Part shown: one piece after another, positions 33,925 to 42,506 of the stretch | Numbering within the stretch: the stretch's first letter is position 1 | Layout of the letters: every line of letters starts with the position of its first letter | Assembly (NCBI RefSeq): GCF_000685075.1 | Contig: NZ_BAYD01000078.1 | Span: 1-47,989 of the forward strand | Direction: 5' to 3' | From: Paraburkholderia oxyphila NBRC 105797 | Lineage (GTDB): Bacteria; Pseudomonadota; Gammaproteobacteria; Burkholderiales; Burkholderiaceae | DNA length: 47,989 nucleotides | Position numbers and translations under genes: made by a program | The notes under the pieces: model-generated | What the model was told of the DNA's origin: nothing | The model's input: the letters and a program-made list of their open reading frames with translations, nothing else | Database searches by the model: none

Positions 33925-35139
33925 CTATCTCCAACGCCCATCGATGACGGACCGTGGGGCTTCCCCTCGCTCCTGCGCGAGCGACGGATAGTCGGTATAT
34001 CCGCGCTCGCCGCCTCCGTAGAACGTGGACGGATCCGGCGAATTGAGCGGAGCGCGCGACCGCAAGCGTTCCGGGAGGTCGGGATTGGCGATGAATAAGC
34101 GTCCGAACGCGATCAGGTCCGCGTTGCCGTCCTCGATCCATCGCTCCGCACTTCCGCCGTCGAACCCGCCCGCGACCATCAGCACGCCGCGGTATGTGCG
34201 GCGTATCATCTCGCTCATGCGGTTCGCGCGCGCCGTGAAAGCGACATCCTCACCGGTTGCCGCCAGCGCGGGATTCACGATGTGCAAATAAGCCAGTCCG
34301 TATCGATTGAGCTTCTCGATGACATAAGAAACGGTCGTCTCGGGATCGTCATCATGCATGTCGTTGAAGGTGCCGAGAGGGGACAGCCGGACGCCGACCT
34401 TTTCTGGTCCCCATACTTCGCAAACCGTTTCGATCACCTCGAATAGCAGCCTGGCCCGACGCTCGCTCGATCCGCCGTATTCGTCCGTGCGGCGGTTCGT
34501 GCCGGACAACAGAAACTGGTCGAGCAGATACCCGTTCGCCGCGTGCACTTCGACGCCATCCATTCCGGCAGCCTTTGCGTTGCGCGCGCCCCTGAAGTAC
34601 TGGCGCACCAGATAAGGCATCTCCTCGACCTGCAGCGCGCGAGGCGTGACGCAGGGCGCGACGACACCTTCGCCGCGCTCGTTCTCGATGAACGCCTCCG
34701 CTTTCGGCCAAACGGCGGAGGGCGCAACGGGCAGCATTTCATCGGGCTGCAACGAGGGGTGCGATATGCGTCCGACGTGCCACAGCTGCATGAACATCAA
34801 CCCGCCCGTCTCGTGCACGGCGTCCGCCACGAGCCGCCAGCCTTCGACCTGCTCACGACTATGGATCCCGGGCGTCCATGCATAGCCCTGTCCTTGCATC
34901 GACACCTGCGTCGCCTCGCTGATGATGAGCGCGGCCGCTGCGCGCTGCGCGTAATAGCAGGCATTGAGCTGCGTCGGGATGTTGCCTGGTCGGCTCGCGC
35001 GCGAACGCGTTAGGGGCGCCATCACGACACGATGACGCAAGTTGTAGGGCCCGACCTTTACGGGTTCGAAGAGCTTGCGCTGCGAGACTTGCTCGTCGTG
35101 CTGCCCGGCGTCCCCGGGCGCGATTTCCCGCTCACGCAT
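33925..35139 (-). CDS. Old Yellow Enzyme-family alkene reductase
   Basis: A 404-aa FMN-dependent ene-reductase that reduces electrophilic C=C bonds or nitro-compounds with NAD(P)H. Family marks: 'VVMAPLTRSRA' near the N-terminus, 'FMQLWHVGRISHPS', 'GVEVHAANGYLLDQFL' (His and Asn that bind the substrate carbonyl, followed by the usual Leu-Asp-Gln-Phe), 'RTDEYGGSSERRARLL', and 'ADLIAFGRLFIANPDLPER'. It is about 35 residues longer at the N-terminus than typical members; the catalytic barrel begins at about residue 20 (KLFEPVKVG), so a later start is possible. It probably acts in electrophile or oxidative stress defence. Confidence 0.93.
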   Translation of the reverse strand: MREREIAPGDAGQHDEQVSQRKLFEPVKVGPYNLRHRVVMAPLTRSRASRPGNIPTQLNACYYAQRAAAALIISEATQVSMQGQGYAWTPGIHSREQVEGWRLVADAVHETGGLMFMQLWHVGRISHPSLQPDEMLPVAPSAVWPKAEAFIENERGEGVVAPCVTPRALQVEEMPYLVRQYFRGARNAKAAGMDGVEVHAANGYLLDQFLLSGTNRRTDEYGGSSERRARLLFEVIETVCEVWGPEKVGVRLSPLGTFNDMHDDDPETTVSYVIEKLNRYGLAYLHIVNPALAATGEDVAFTARANRMSEMIRRTYRGVLMVAGGFDGGSAERWIEDGNADLIAFGRLFIANPDLPERLRSRAPLNSPDPSTFYGGGERGYTDYPSLAQERGEAPRSVIDGRWR

Positions 35140-35208
35140 ATTCGCTCCTTGTGTCTTTGTTCGCCCCGAAGAGCGCTGCCATAGACGCGTCGACGCGTCA
35201 GCGTCAGA

Positions 35209-35415
35209 TCACATCGACATGATGATCCCGCTTGGTACAGACGACGACTGAGTTTGCGTCTTCGCGGGTTGTTCGGGCTCGGGATGAACGGCGATTGGAT
35301 CGCTCGCAGGAAAGGTTTCTCCGAGCGCTTCGTCGAGTTGTTCATCCAAGGTCATCGGCGCTTCCTGCACCTCGACATTCGACTTCCGGATGTCGACGCA
35401 ACTTGCCTTTGTCAT
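35209..35415 (-). CDS. small conserved protein with FPASDPIAV motif
   Basis: A 68-aa protein whose centre 'LDEQLDEALGETFPASDPIAVHP' matches a short motif I associate with many small Burkholderiales proteins of unknown role. A strong AAGGAG precedes the ATG at 35413-35415; an internal ATG at 35355 also has a fair site. It is acidic and Pro-rich and has no membrane segment. It lies 69 bp upstream of the Old Yellow Enzyme gene and may be co-transcribed with it. Confidence 0.65.
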   Translation of the reverse strand: MTKASCVDIRKSNVEVQEAPMTLDEQLDEALGETFPASDPIAVHPEPEQPAKTQTQSSSVPSGIIMSM

Positions 35416-35501
35416 GTAGCGCTCCTTAAGGGAACCAGCGGAATCCCGCTAACCCGCCGGCGATGCGCGCCTGCAATCACGGTCGTTGGAAGCGGAGATC
35501 G

Positions 35502-35714
35502 TCACCGCATCACGCAGTTCAAAAATTGCGGCATAACGACATTCAGGTCGACGTCACTGATCTTTGGGTCGGCGAGAGATGGAGCATGCGTGAAGCAGGA
35601 GATGCCTGACACTACGGATCTCGCATGCTCGATCCGATCGCGCATGACAATCTGCTCGCGCAGGCGTGAGCACTCCCCAATGTCGAACAGCGCTTCGATG
35701 TGATCAACGTCCAC
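35502..35714 (-). CDS. short hypothetical protein
   Basis: This 70-aa frame from a GTG at 35712-35714 ('VDHIEALFDIGECSRLREQIVM', 'VVSGISCFTH') has coding-like composition, but I recognise no family. It lacks a clear Shine-Dalgarno and sits alone in 35416-35809, which otherwise holds nothing I can name. It may be a fragment of a longer lost gene. Confidence 0.3.
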   Translation of the reverse strand: MDVDHIEALFDIGECSRLREQIVMRDRIEHARSVVSGISCFTHAPSLADPKISDVDLNVVMPQFLNCVMR

Positions 35715-35809
35715 ACGAAATAACCCGCATAAATTGTCGGAGTGCCGATCCGGCCAAATGCGGACTCAACAGGATCCAGGATCACAACCCTGATGCAGCG
35801 CAGCGATGC

Positions 35810-36340
35810 TTATGCTGTCGTACCACTGCTGTTCAGGCTCTCTAACGCCTTCCTCAGGCGTTCCTCCTGGTCGTTCGTGAGAGACGTCTTCAGTACCTTC
35901 CCGCCGAAAGGCTTCAGTTCTGGCAGGACCTTGTCAAAATTCACGCGACGCACGAGGATGAAGAGCGCCGACGAACCCGGCTCAATGTTCTGACCGGTCG
36001 AACGCATGAAATCGTCATCGATTCCATAGTCCGAGAGCGCGCCCGACAATGCGCCCGTGCCAGCACCAATGGCCATGCCTGTTGCCAGCCCGACGAGCGG
36101 ATTGAGCAACATCAGTCCAACCAGCGCACCAAATAGCCCACCCCAGGCCGCGCCACTGAGTGCGCCTATCTTGACAAGATCGACGGCTTGCTTGAGGTGT
36201 ACCTTGCCATTCGCACTACGGACCACGATGCAGGCATCCTCAAGGTCGATCAGATGTTCCTTTTGCATCTGCTGGAGTTTGGTCAACACCTGGTCGGCCG
36301 TCTCTTCGCCTTTGAAGCTTATAACGACTAGATCGCTCAT
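35810..36340 (-). CDS. DUF1269-family membrane protein
   Basis: The 176-aa product begins with the DUF1269 N-terminus ('SDLVVISFKGEETADQVLTKLQQM', 'DLEDACIVVRSANGKVHLKQA'). Two adjacent Gly-rich hydrophobic helices follow ('GALSGAAWGGLFGALVGLMLL', 'GLATGMAIGAGTGALSGAL', about 60-105), then a soluble tail ending 'TNDQEERLRKALES'. It has a good GAGGAG. Such proteins are small inner-membrane proteins of unknown function, often in stress-related clusters, which fits the neighbours. Confidence 0.88.
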   Translation of the reverse strand: MSDLVVISFKGEETADQVLTKLQQMQKEHLIDLEDACIVVRSANGKVHLKQAVDLVKIGALSGAAWGGLFGALVGLMLLNPLVGLATGMAIGAGTGALSGALSDYGIDDDFMRSTGQNIEPGSSALFILVRRVNFDKVLPELKPFGGKVLKTSLTNDQEERLRKALESLNSSGTTA

Positions 36341-36747
36341 CGATTTGCTCCTCTTCTCCGGGGACTAAGCTGAGACTTTTCCGCGCCAAAATGGTTGAAA
36401 TCATGCTCCGCGCCGCAAGGCAGAGGTGGCGCCAGACAGCCTTGCATGTCCCGCCCGGCACGTGCCTTCGGGTGTTGACAGGGCCTTTGACGCGATGACG
36501 ATGACGATGACATCGAGACTAGGCTCTTGCCGGTTTTACTTCTTCCTCATTCCTGCGAAGACGTGTCGGATCTCTGCGCTTCTGCTGCGTGGGTTTCAGA
36601 TGTGAATGTACGGCAGCATTGCGCAAAAACTGCGCAGGCGTGGGGAAGAAAATCGGCCCGGCGGCCCCTACTGTCGATCGATGCGTGTGGCGCTCGTGTG
36701 GCCCGCGTGCGCGCGTCAGTCCATCAACAAACCGACGAGGAGCAGCG
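36341..36747. other. intergenic region between DUF1269 and BON genes
   Basis: This is a divergent gap that must hold two promoters. I see a short GCGCA-N5-TGCGC dyad near 36618-36632 and three tandem GATGAC units (36494-36511), too short to be meaningful. No gene or convincing -35/-10 pair could be assigned. Confidence 0.3.
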
Positions 36748-37401
36748 ATGAGAACCGACGAAGACATCAAGCGAGACGTGGAGTACGAACTGAAGTGGGA
36801 TCCCGACATCGATCCATCAGATATCGGGGTCGCGGTCAAGGACGGTGCGGTCACATTGTCTGGTTTCGCGCGCAGCTTCCGGCAAAGGAAAAAGGCCGAG
36901 GAGGACGCCGCCCGCGTGCGTGGCGTCAGGGGAGTCGCAAACGATGTGGAGGTGCGCTTGCCTCTGATCAACAAGCGGCCCGATCCGGAGATCGTGCGCG
37001 AGATCATTGCCGAACTGAAGGCCGAGGTGCCTTATGCGGCGGAAGATATCAAGGCAGTCGTCAGGGACGGACACGTGACGTTGAAGGGCGAAGTCGAATG
37101 GGACTACCTGCGCCGCCGCGCGGCCGACACGGCGCTGCGGGTGAGCGGCGTAACCGGCCTCACGAACGAGATCCAAATCAAGCCGAAGGTCAAACCCGAG
37201 GAACTCAAGCACAAGATCGAGGACGCATTCAAGCGCAACGCGGAAGTCGACGCCCAGCACATCACTGTCGAGGCAGAAGGCAACAAGGTCGTCCTGCGCG
37301 GCACGGTCCGCTCATGGGCTGAGCGCGAGGAGGCCGAGCGGGTCGCATGGCTTGCCCCCGGTGTGATGCGGGTCGACAACCGGATCACCATCGAATACTG
37401 A
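36748..37401 (+). CDS. triple-BON-domain protein
   Basis: From the ATG at 36748 (GAGGAGCAGCG upstream) the 217-aa product consists of three BON domains, at about 1-70, 76-146 and 147-217. Each has the pattern 'D(I/V)xVxVxxGxVTLxG...R...A...V.GV..V.N.I': 'IGVAVKDGAVTLSGFA', 'IKAVVRDGHVTLKGEV' and 'ITVEAEGNKVVLRGTV'. There is no signal peptide, unlike OsmY, so it is probably cytoplasmic or membrane-associated. BON domains bind phospholipid or membranes and are common in osmotic and envelope stress proteins. It is divergent from the DUF1269 gene. Confidence 0.9.
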   Translation: MRTDEDIKRDVEYELKWDPDIDPSDIGVAVKDGAVTLSGFARSFRQRKKAEEDAARVRGVRGVANDVEVRLPLINKRPDPEIVREIIAELKAEVPYAAEDIKAVVRDGHVTLKGEVEWDYLRRRAADTALRVSGVTGLTNEIQIKPKVKPEELKHKIEDAFKRNAEVDAQHITVEAEGNKVVLRGTVRSWAEREEAERVAWLAPGVMRVDNRITIEY

Positions 37402-37535
37402 CGGGCCACTGGAGACCAGGTGGCTCGCTTGCTTAGCGGATGGCCGAGGAACGGACAGGACACGGCACCAAAACCCGAAACGCCCTCGGCGCTGCTGACA
37501 GCTGCCTATACTGCCAGAACGACTTTGGTTGACAC

Positions 37536-37569
37536 GTTCTTCGGCTCGTTGCAAGGCGAGTCGAAGAAC
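37536..37569. terminator. long hairpin downstream of the BON gene
   Basis: GTTCTTCGGCTCG (37536-37548) pairs with CGAGTCGAAGAAC (37557-37569) with one mismatch and an 8-nt loop. It lies 135 bp past the BON stop. No T-run follows, so it may be a factor-dependent terminator or a protein-binding dyad. The rest of 37402-37857 holds no gene I can support. Confidence 0.4.
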
Positions 37570-37857
37570 TCGCAAGGTTGGTCTTGAAAATCGTGGTGGT
37601 ACTGACTTCGAAGACCGGCTCGGCGATACGGGCGGGGAAAACTGGATTTTGGCTCGAAGAGCTTGCCGCGCCTCATTACGTGTTCAGGGGAGGCAGGCGT
37701 CGAGATGACACTCGCTTCGCCAAAGGCGGGCAGCCCCCGTGACACCAAGCAAGGGTCCGGATACAAACCGAGGCGACCTGTCATTTCAAGACTCTGATTC
37801 AATCGCGAGCGCGGAAGTCCGCGGTCATTGTTTTGCTCGCAACTTCCCAAAAAATAA

Positions 37858-38730
37858 TTAGCTACCGACGTTTCGGTGGGCAAGCCGGAATGCGCGAGGC
37901 GTCACACCGGTATATCGATGAAACACGTCGGTGAAATGCTGTTGAGTCTGGAACCCCGCGCGCGCGCCAACCTCAACCAACGGAAGCGTCTCCTCACACA
38001 ACATCGTCCTGGCAAACTTCACTCGTTCGAGCGTCACGTACAGATGGGGCGGATTACCTGTCGCCGCTTTGAAAACGTGTGCAAAGTTTGAGGCACTCAT
38101 GTGCACCAGCACTGCGAGTTGCTCGACCCGAATGTTTTCGGCTATGTGCTCATGAATGAAGACTTGAATGCGAGTCAGCATTTGACGGGTAAGTGGCGTG
38201 TCCGGCTCGGCCGCACCAGCACAGTGCCCGTACCGGAGAACAATGTGCGCCGAGATGACATCGGCAAAAGCGTCGGCGCAGGCAGCGTCGATGAGATCCG
38301 CGTCATACAAGGCACCCAATGTATCCACAGCCTCCCGCAGGAACGGATCCCAGGACATAGACCATTTTGGGACTGCGCCAAACGCCTCTTGCGAGACTTG
38401 CCCAAGTACGCCTGATCTGAGTGCGATAACCCATCCATTGAGATCGTCGCCAGCGGTCGTCGTCAATATCGCCCTCGTCGGAATGACTGCGGAAAATGGT
38501 GCAGAGATCAGGATGGAGTGACTCACCCCAAGGTCGTCGCCGCCTGCGGCATGCACGACAGTGCAACCAGTCGGCACAATCAACCGGAATCCCGGTATCA
38601 AATTCTGTCCGCGGTCGGTAAAAGCGACGCTCATCGGTTGGCAGCGTAATCCGCGATTCGGGGCCATGGCTTTATTCATGATAAGAAAGGATGTCGCTTC
38701 CATCTCGTCGGTACAGGAAGCGTAGGCCAA
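37858..38730 (-). CDS. AraC-family transcriptional regulator
   Basis: The product (up to 290 aa) has a C-terminal AraC double HTH (about 185-285): first HTH 'IRVEQLAVLVHMSASNFAHVFKAATGNPPHLYV', second 'LPLVEVGARAGFQTQQHFTDVFHRYTGVTPRAFR', with the signature intact. The N-terminal part (about 30-175) looks like a sensory domain but I cannot name its ligand. The start is uncertain: TTG at 38730 is the longest, with in-frame ATGs at 38703, 38679 and 38667, none with a strong Shine-Dalgarno. It stands alone; its target is unknown, perhaps the MgtC gene on the other side. Confidence 0.9.
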   Translation of the reverse strand: MAYASCTDEMEATSFLIMNKAMAPNRGLRCQPMSVAFTDRGQNLIPGFRLIVPTGCTVVHAAGGDDLGVSHSILISAPFSAVIPTRAILTTTAGDDLNGWVIALRSGVLGQVSQEAFGAVPKWSMSWDPFLREAVDTLGALYDADLIDAACADAFADVISAHIVLRYGHCAGAAEPDTPLTRQMLTRIQVFIHEHIAENIRVEQLAVLVHMSASNFAHVFKAATGNPPHLYVTLERVKFARTMLCEETLPLVEVGARAGFQTQQHFTDVFHRYTGVTPRAFRLAHRNVGS

Positions 38731-39309
38731 GTTCAGGGTTGCCTAAGACGGATTCGTCATATGGGCAGAAGCGAAGCCTTTTGGAGTGAGGGAACTTGAT
38801 GCGATAACACATCCTTTCGGAATGCATTCAGAAAGCTGACGCTTGCGCTAGATATCACGCGGCGTAAGCGGTGGGGCGAAGTGCTCGCGTGGTCAGATAT
38901 GTTGCCGACAGCATCGTCGTCATCGGCTTCTCGCAGGCAGTTGAAGCGCACGGATTGCACTGGTACTTAAAATATTGCTCGACGGGGCAGTCAGCAGTCT
39001 GGATCAGTTAATTTCTTTGCTGCACCGGCTTATTATCAAGGCACCCCACGGCTTTAACGTCGCACGCTTTGGGAGCATTTCCCGACGCGCGACCGCTCGC
39101 GTGAGTTTCTGCGGCAGATCTGCACGCGCATCATCGCATCTACGCCGCCCGATCGCTGCGATCGCAAGAGGACGGCTGCGGCTTAGGGAAAAAGGGACTC
39201 CCGAGCGGCATTTGACGCTCGTGCAGTTGGCTCTCCTAGACGCTAGACTGCAGTGAGCAGCCAGGTGCTCGCCGAGCGCGACGTCACCTGGAAAAATTGC
39301 GGGGTGCCG
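38731..39309. other. intergenic region between AraC and MgtC genes
   Basis: A divergent gap of about 580 bp. Short frames on both strands lack coding character. A CGATCG-CTG-CGATCG dyad lies at 39150-39164. The gap probably includes the mgtC-type leader, but I see no recognisable riboswitch fold by eye. Confidence 0.3.
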
Positions 39310-39804
39310 ATGATTTCGCACGTCCAATTGTTTGAGTCGATCTTGCGCATGGTCGCGGCAGTGCTGGTGGGCTGCATCGTCGGGCTCGATCGAAACCTGC
39401 ATGGCAAGCCGACCGGTGTCAAGACGCTGGGCCTCGTCGCGCTCGGCTCCTGTCTTGTGACGATGGCCGGCATGTCCTTCGAACTACACGGTTTTACTAA
39501 CGGCAGCGACGCTGGTCGTGCGATTCAAGGCGTCATTACGGGCATCGGTTTTCTCGGCGCCGGGGTGATCCTGCAAAACCGCGCCACCGGCAAGATCAGC
39601 GGCTTGACGACAGCGGCTTCGATCTGGGTCACCGCCGCGCTCGGCATTGTGTGCGGCATCGGCGCCTGGCAGATTGCAGGTATTGCCACCGCCCTGCTCC
39701 TGCTGCTGCTCTCAGTCGGCGGCAGCATTGAACGTGCGTTGCACCGGCGCTGGCTAAGAAAGTCGCCCGAAGAGCAGGCGGCAATCACGCGGCACGACGA
39801 ATAG
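39310..39804 (+). CDS. MgtC/SapB-family membrane protein
   Basis: I chose the ATG at 39310 (164 aa, MISHVQLFESIL); the frame opens further upstream at 39253. The N-terminal MgtC domain has about four membrane helices with the family motifs 'VGCIVGLDRNLHGKPTGVKTLGLVALGSC', 'GVITGIGFLGAGVIL' and 'ISGLTTAASIWVTAALGIVCG'. It lacks the C-terminal soluble domain of true virulence MgtC, like many short MgtC/SapB proteins. Known members act in Mg2+ limitation or modulate the F-ATPase; the role here is inferred to be envelope or ion stress. Confidence 0.92.
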   Translation: MISHVQLFESILRMVAAVLVGCIVGLDRNLHGKPTGVKTLGLVALGSCLVTMAGMSFELHGFTNGSDAGRAIQGVITGIGFLGAGVILQNRATGKISGLTTAASIWVTAALGIVCGIGAWQIAGIATALLLLLLSVGGSIERALHRRWLRKSPEEQAAITRHDE

Positions 39805-39891
39805 CGCTGCGGCGCACTGATTGGCGCACTGCCCGTGGAACGAATGTGCGGCGCGTCAAATGCATTCGCCACGGACAATGCGAGACCTATG

Positions 39892-40326
39892 TCAGTGATG
39901 TTCGCTGTAGTCGGACCTTGGTTTCGGTGTTGCGCGTACCTTTGCGTATTGAAACTCGGGCAGCGCCTTGATCGCATCTTTCGTCGCACCGGCAAGCACC
40001 AGTTTTCCATTGTTGAAATCGAGCTGCTCGATCGGAATGGCCACGTCGTGATGTGACACACCCAGAAGCTGGTTTGCGGCTACGATTGCAAACGATACCG
40101 ACCGGTCCGGTGCAACGATAATGTCATGAATGACGCCGACACGCTCGCCCTTCTCGTTGAAGACCGGCTTGTCCATGATCGACTTTCTCACGCTCCAGCC
40201 TGCCACGATCGCGGCCGACTCTTCCACACTGACACCAAGCGGCTGGGCGCCGGCCACCTGGGCGTGCGCGTCTAGAGGGAGTCCGAGCGACGACACGAGC
40301 AGCCATACAAGCAGATTCCTTTTCAT
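39892..40326 (-). CDS. exported PRC-barrel domain protein
   Basis: The 144-aa product has a clear signal peptide (MKRNLLVWLLVSSLGLPLDAHA, cleavage after about residue 22) and a PRC-barrel domain (about 45-115: 'WSVRKSIMDKPVFNEKGERVGVIHDIIVAPDRSV', 'VAIPIEQLDFNNGKLVL'). PRC barrels are small beta modules of RimM and photosynthetic reaction centres; exported versions are common in Burkholderiales and of unknown function. It is divergent from the HdeD gene. Confidence 0.88.
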   Translation of the reverse strand: MKRNLLVWLLVSSLGLPLDAHAQVAGAQPLGVSVEESAAIVAGWSVRKSIMDKPVFNEKGERVGVIHDIIVAPDRSVSFAIVAANQLLGVSHHDVAIPIEQLDFNNGKLVLAGATKDAIKALPEFQYAKVRATPKPRSDYSEHH

Positions 40327-40615
40327 GAGATTCCCTTTGTGGTTTCACAGTGCGACACCGATCCACTAGTGAACACGATAATGCTGGATCGTGAGTAGCG
40401 TAAGTTCATGTTAGGAGACCTGATGGCGTGGCGCTATGAAAAAGACGGCGGTGGATCGCGTAATTTCGACGCGTCCCGATGTCGATGTGTACACCATTCA
40501 GCGCGCCTCGCGAATCAAAGCAGAATTGCGAAATGCATGGCAGAAACGCGAAAGAATCGCAGGTGCACGGAGCCTAGACTTAAGTTCATCACCTGACGTT
40601 GAGCCGGAGTGCCAC

Positions 40616-41191
40616 ATGGATGAACTGCTTGGGCGCGCTTGGTGGATGCTCATTCTGCGTGGCACAGTAGCGCTGCTGTTCGGCACTCTGGCGTTATTCT
40701 TGCCCGGTCTCACTCTTCTACTGCTTATCATCCTCTTTAGTGCCTACGCAATCGCTGGCGGCGTTGTCGCGATTGTCGCGGCCATCCGCTACCGCGCGAC
40801 GCACGGCGGCTGGTGGATGCCCTTGCTGCTCGGCATCTGCAGCATCGGCGCCGGCGTGATAGCCGTGCTGGTGCCGGGCATTACCGCCCTCGTGCTGGTC
40901 GCCGTAATCGGCGCAAACGCGATTATCACTGGCGTATTCGATCTGATCGCAGCAACCCGGCTGCACAGGCGCCTGCGTAATGCGTGGATGCTGGTGCTAA
41001 CTGGAGTGCTGTCCGTGCTTTTCGGCATCTTCGTTTTGCTCTTCCCAGGCGCCGGCGCGCTAGCGCTCGTCTGGCTGATCGGCGTGTACGCAATGTTCAC
41101 GGGCGCGCTGCTATTCGTACTCGGCATCACTGCCCGTGCCTGGCGTCATGAGGACCTGACCGGCGAGCCACACGCACCATTGCATCTCTAA
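40616..41191 (+). CDS. HdeD-family membrane protein
   Basis: From the ATG at 40616 (CGGAG upstream; the frame extends to 40436) the 191-aa product has six membrane helices in three hairpins, as in HdeD: 'WWMLILRGTVALLFGTLALFLPGLTL', then 'WWMPLLLGICSIGAGVIAVLVPGIT', then 'AWMLVLTGVLSVLFGIFVLLFPGAG'. HdeD is an acid-resistance protein, and HdeD-type genes form part of the transmissible locus of stress tolerance alongside Hsp20 and ClpK, which follow here in the same direction. It lies 159 bp upstream of the Hsp20 gene. Confidence 0.9.
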   Translation: MDELLGRAWWMLILRGTVALLFGTLALFLPGLTLLLLIILFSAYAIAGGVVAIVAAIRYRATHGGWWMPLLLGICSIGAGVIAVLVPGITALVLVAVIGANAIITGVFDLIAATRLHRRLRNAWMLVLTGVLSVLFGIFVLLFPGAGALALVWLIGVYAMFTGALLFVLGITARAWRHEDLTGEPHAPLHL

Positions 41192-41350
41192 GCGCACCGC
41201 TCACGGGCCACTCGTGGGTCACGAGGTCAAACCCGCGGGCGATGCCGCGCCGGGCGTGCCGTGGTATCAGGAGGTCGAATGCGCCGCCCCTCATCTCCGG
41301 TGGTCCAGCCTCGGGTCTGGCACTGGCGTACCTCACGTAAGGAGAATGAC

Positions 41351-41977
41351 ATGCCACTGGATCTCGACAAATGGAACCCGTTCCGGTTTTTACGCTCGCA
41401 CGCGCAAAAAAGCGCATCTGGCGGCGTCGGTGCGCCGCGCACCGGTCAGCAAAGCGCGCGGCACAACGGGCAGACTGGAACGCAAACAGGTAACGGGGCA
41501 CCGATGGAAGTCGCTGCTGCGCCGGTATCACTTGCGGCTGCCAGCTGGCCGCTGCCTGATCCGATTCATCTGTTTGCCGAATTGATCCGCGATCCGTTCG
41601 GAGGTCGTGGACCGCTCGGAAGCTGGTTCGGCGACTTCAGCGCGAGCGAGTTCCAACCGCGGATCGACGTCACCGATGAAGGCGACGCACTGCGTATCGT
41701 TGCCGAATTGCCGGGCATGAACCGCGACGACGTCGAACTCGAAGTGATAGATGACATGCTGATCGTGAGCGGCGACAAGCGCTTCGAATCGACGAGCGAA
41801 GAAAAGGGCTGCTATCGGGTCGAGCGGTCGTTTGGGCATTTTCAGCGTGCGGTCCCGCTGCCCGCGGGCATCGATCTCGATCGGGCAGAGGCCAGATTTG
41901 AAAACGGCGTGCTGACGCTGCGCATCCCCAAAGCGGTCGGAGAACCGGCAGCGAAGCGGCGCATTGAGATCAAATAA
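41351..41977 (+). CDS. Hsp20 / alpha-crystallin small heat shock protein
   Basis: From the ATG at 41351 (AAGGAG upstream) the product has 208 aa. A long Gly/Gln/Thr-rich N-terminal arm (about 1-95) precedes the alpha-crystallin domain (about 100-200): 'QPRIDVTDEGDALRIVAELPGM', 'DVELEVIDDMLIVSGDKRFE', 'FENGVLTLRIPK'. It is a holdase chaperone that keeps unfolding proteins soluble for disaggregases. In tLST loci an Hsp20 precedes ClpK, as here. The N-terminal arm is longer than usual for bacterial Hsp20. Confidence 0.94.
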   Translation: MPLDLDKWNPFRFLRSHAQKSASGGVGAPRTGQQSARHNGQTGTQTGNGAPMEVAAAPVSLAAASWPLPDPIHLFAELIRDPFGGRGPLGSWFGDFSASEFQPRIDVTDEGDALRIVAELPGMNRDDVELEVIDDMLIVSGDKRFESTSEEKGCYRVERSFGHFQRAVPLPAGIDLDRAEARFENGVLTLRIPKAVGEPAAKRRIEIK

Positions 41978-42506
41978 CACCCGTCCGTCGGCGATGGAAC
42001 TGGTCAGTTTGCGGGCGGGGGATTGTAAGCGACATGCTGCGCACCGGCGACGCTTATCGCGTCAAGCTGCGGTTGGTACGATCCACTGCCGCGCGAGGCG
42101 CCGAGGAAGAAGCTGAACAACTGACGGCCTCACTCAGAACTGCGTTCGACGAACCCGGAAGGGGACCTGCTGGAGCGTCGCATCTTGCATGACTAACCGA
42201 CGCCGGTTGACGGGATCGACAGAACGTTTGCGCGCGCATGTCAGCGCGCCGGCGAGCGTCCCGGTATATCGATTGGAGAAGGCACGCTGCATTGCCCCCT
42301 GCTGCGGGTACCGCACGATGAATCAGTGCACCGGCCGACGCGACGAAGGACGATGGGATTCGCTTGGATCGATTCGAGCGCAGCGCGAGCCCAGCACGCA
42401 AACAAGGCGACACCGAGAGATCGGAATAGGAAGCGGAATAGATAGTTCCTACCCACCCAATACCCGCGCGGGAAGCGATGCCCGCCCGGATGAAAAGGAG
42501 ATCATC
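41978..42506. other. Hsp20-ClpK intergenic region
   Basis: A 52-codon frame (42034-42192, MLRTGDAYRVKLRLV...) with helical, acidic composition is possible but unsupported. TTGGAGA (42273-42279), then 15 bp, then CCCCCT (42295-42300), loosely resembles a heat-shock sigma factor promoter (CTTGAAA...CCCCAT) placed upstream of the ClpK gene. Nothing else is recognised. Confidence 0.3.

Noticed and set aside
36494..36511. three tandem GATGAC units as a phase-variable repeat
   Set aside because: It is too short and outside any gene.
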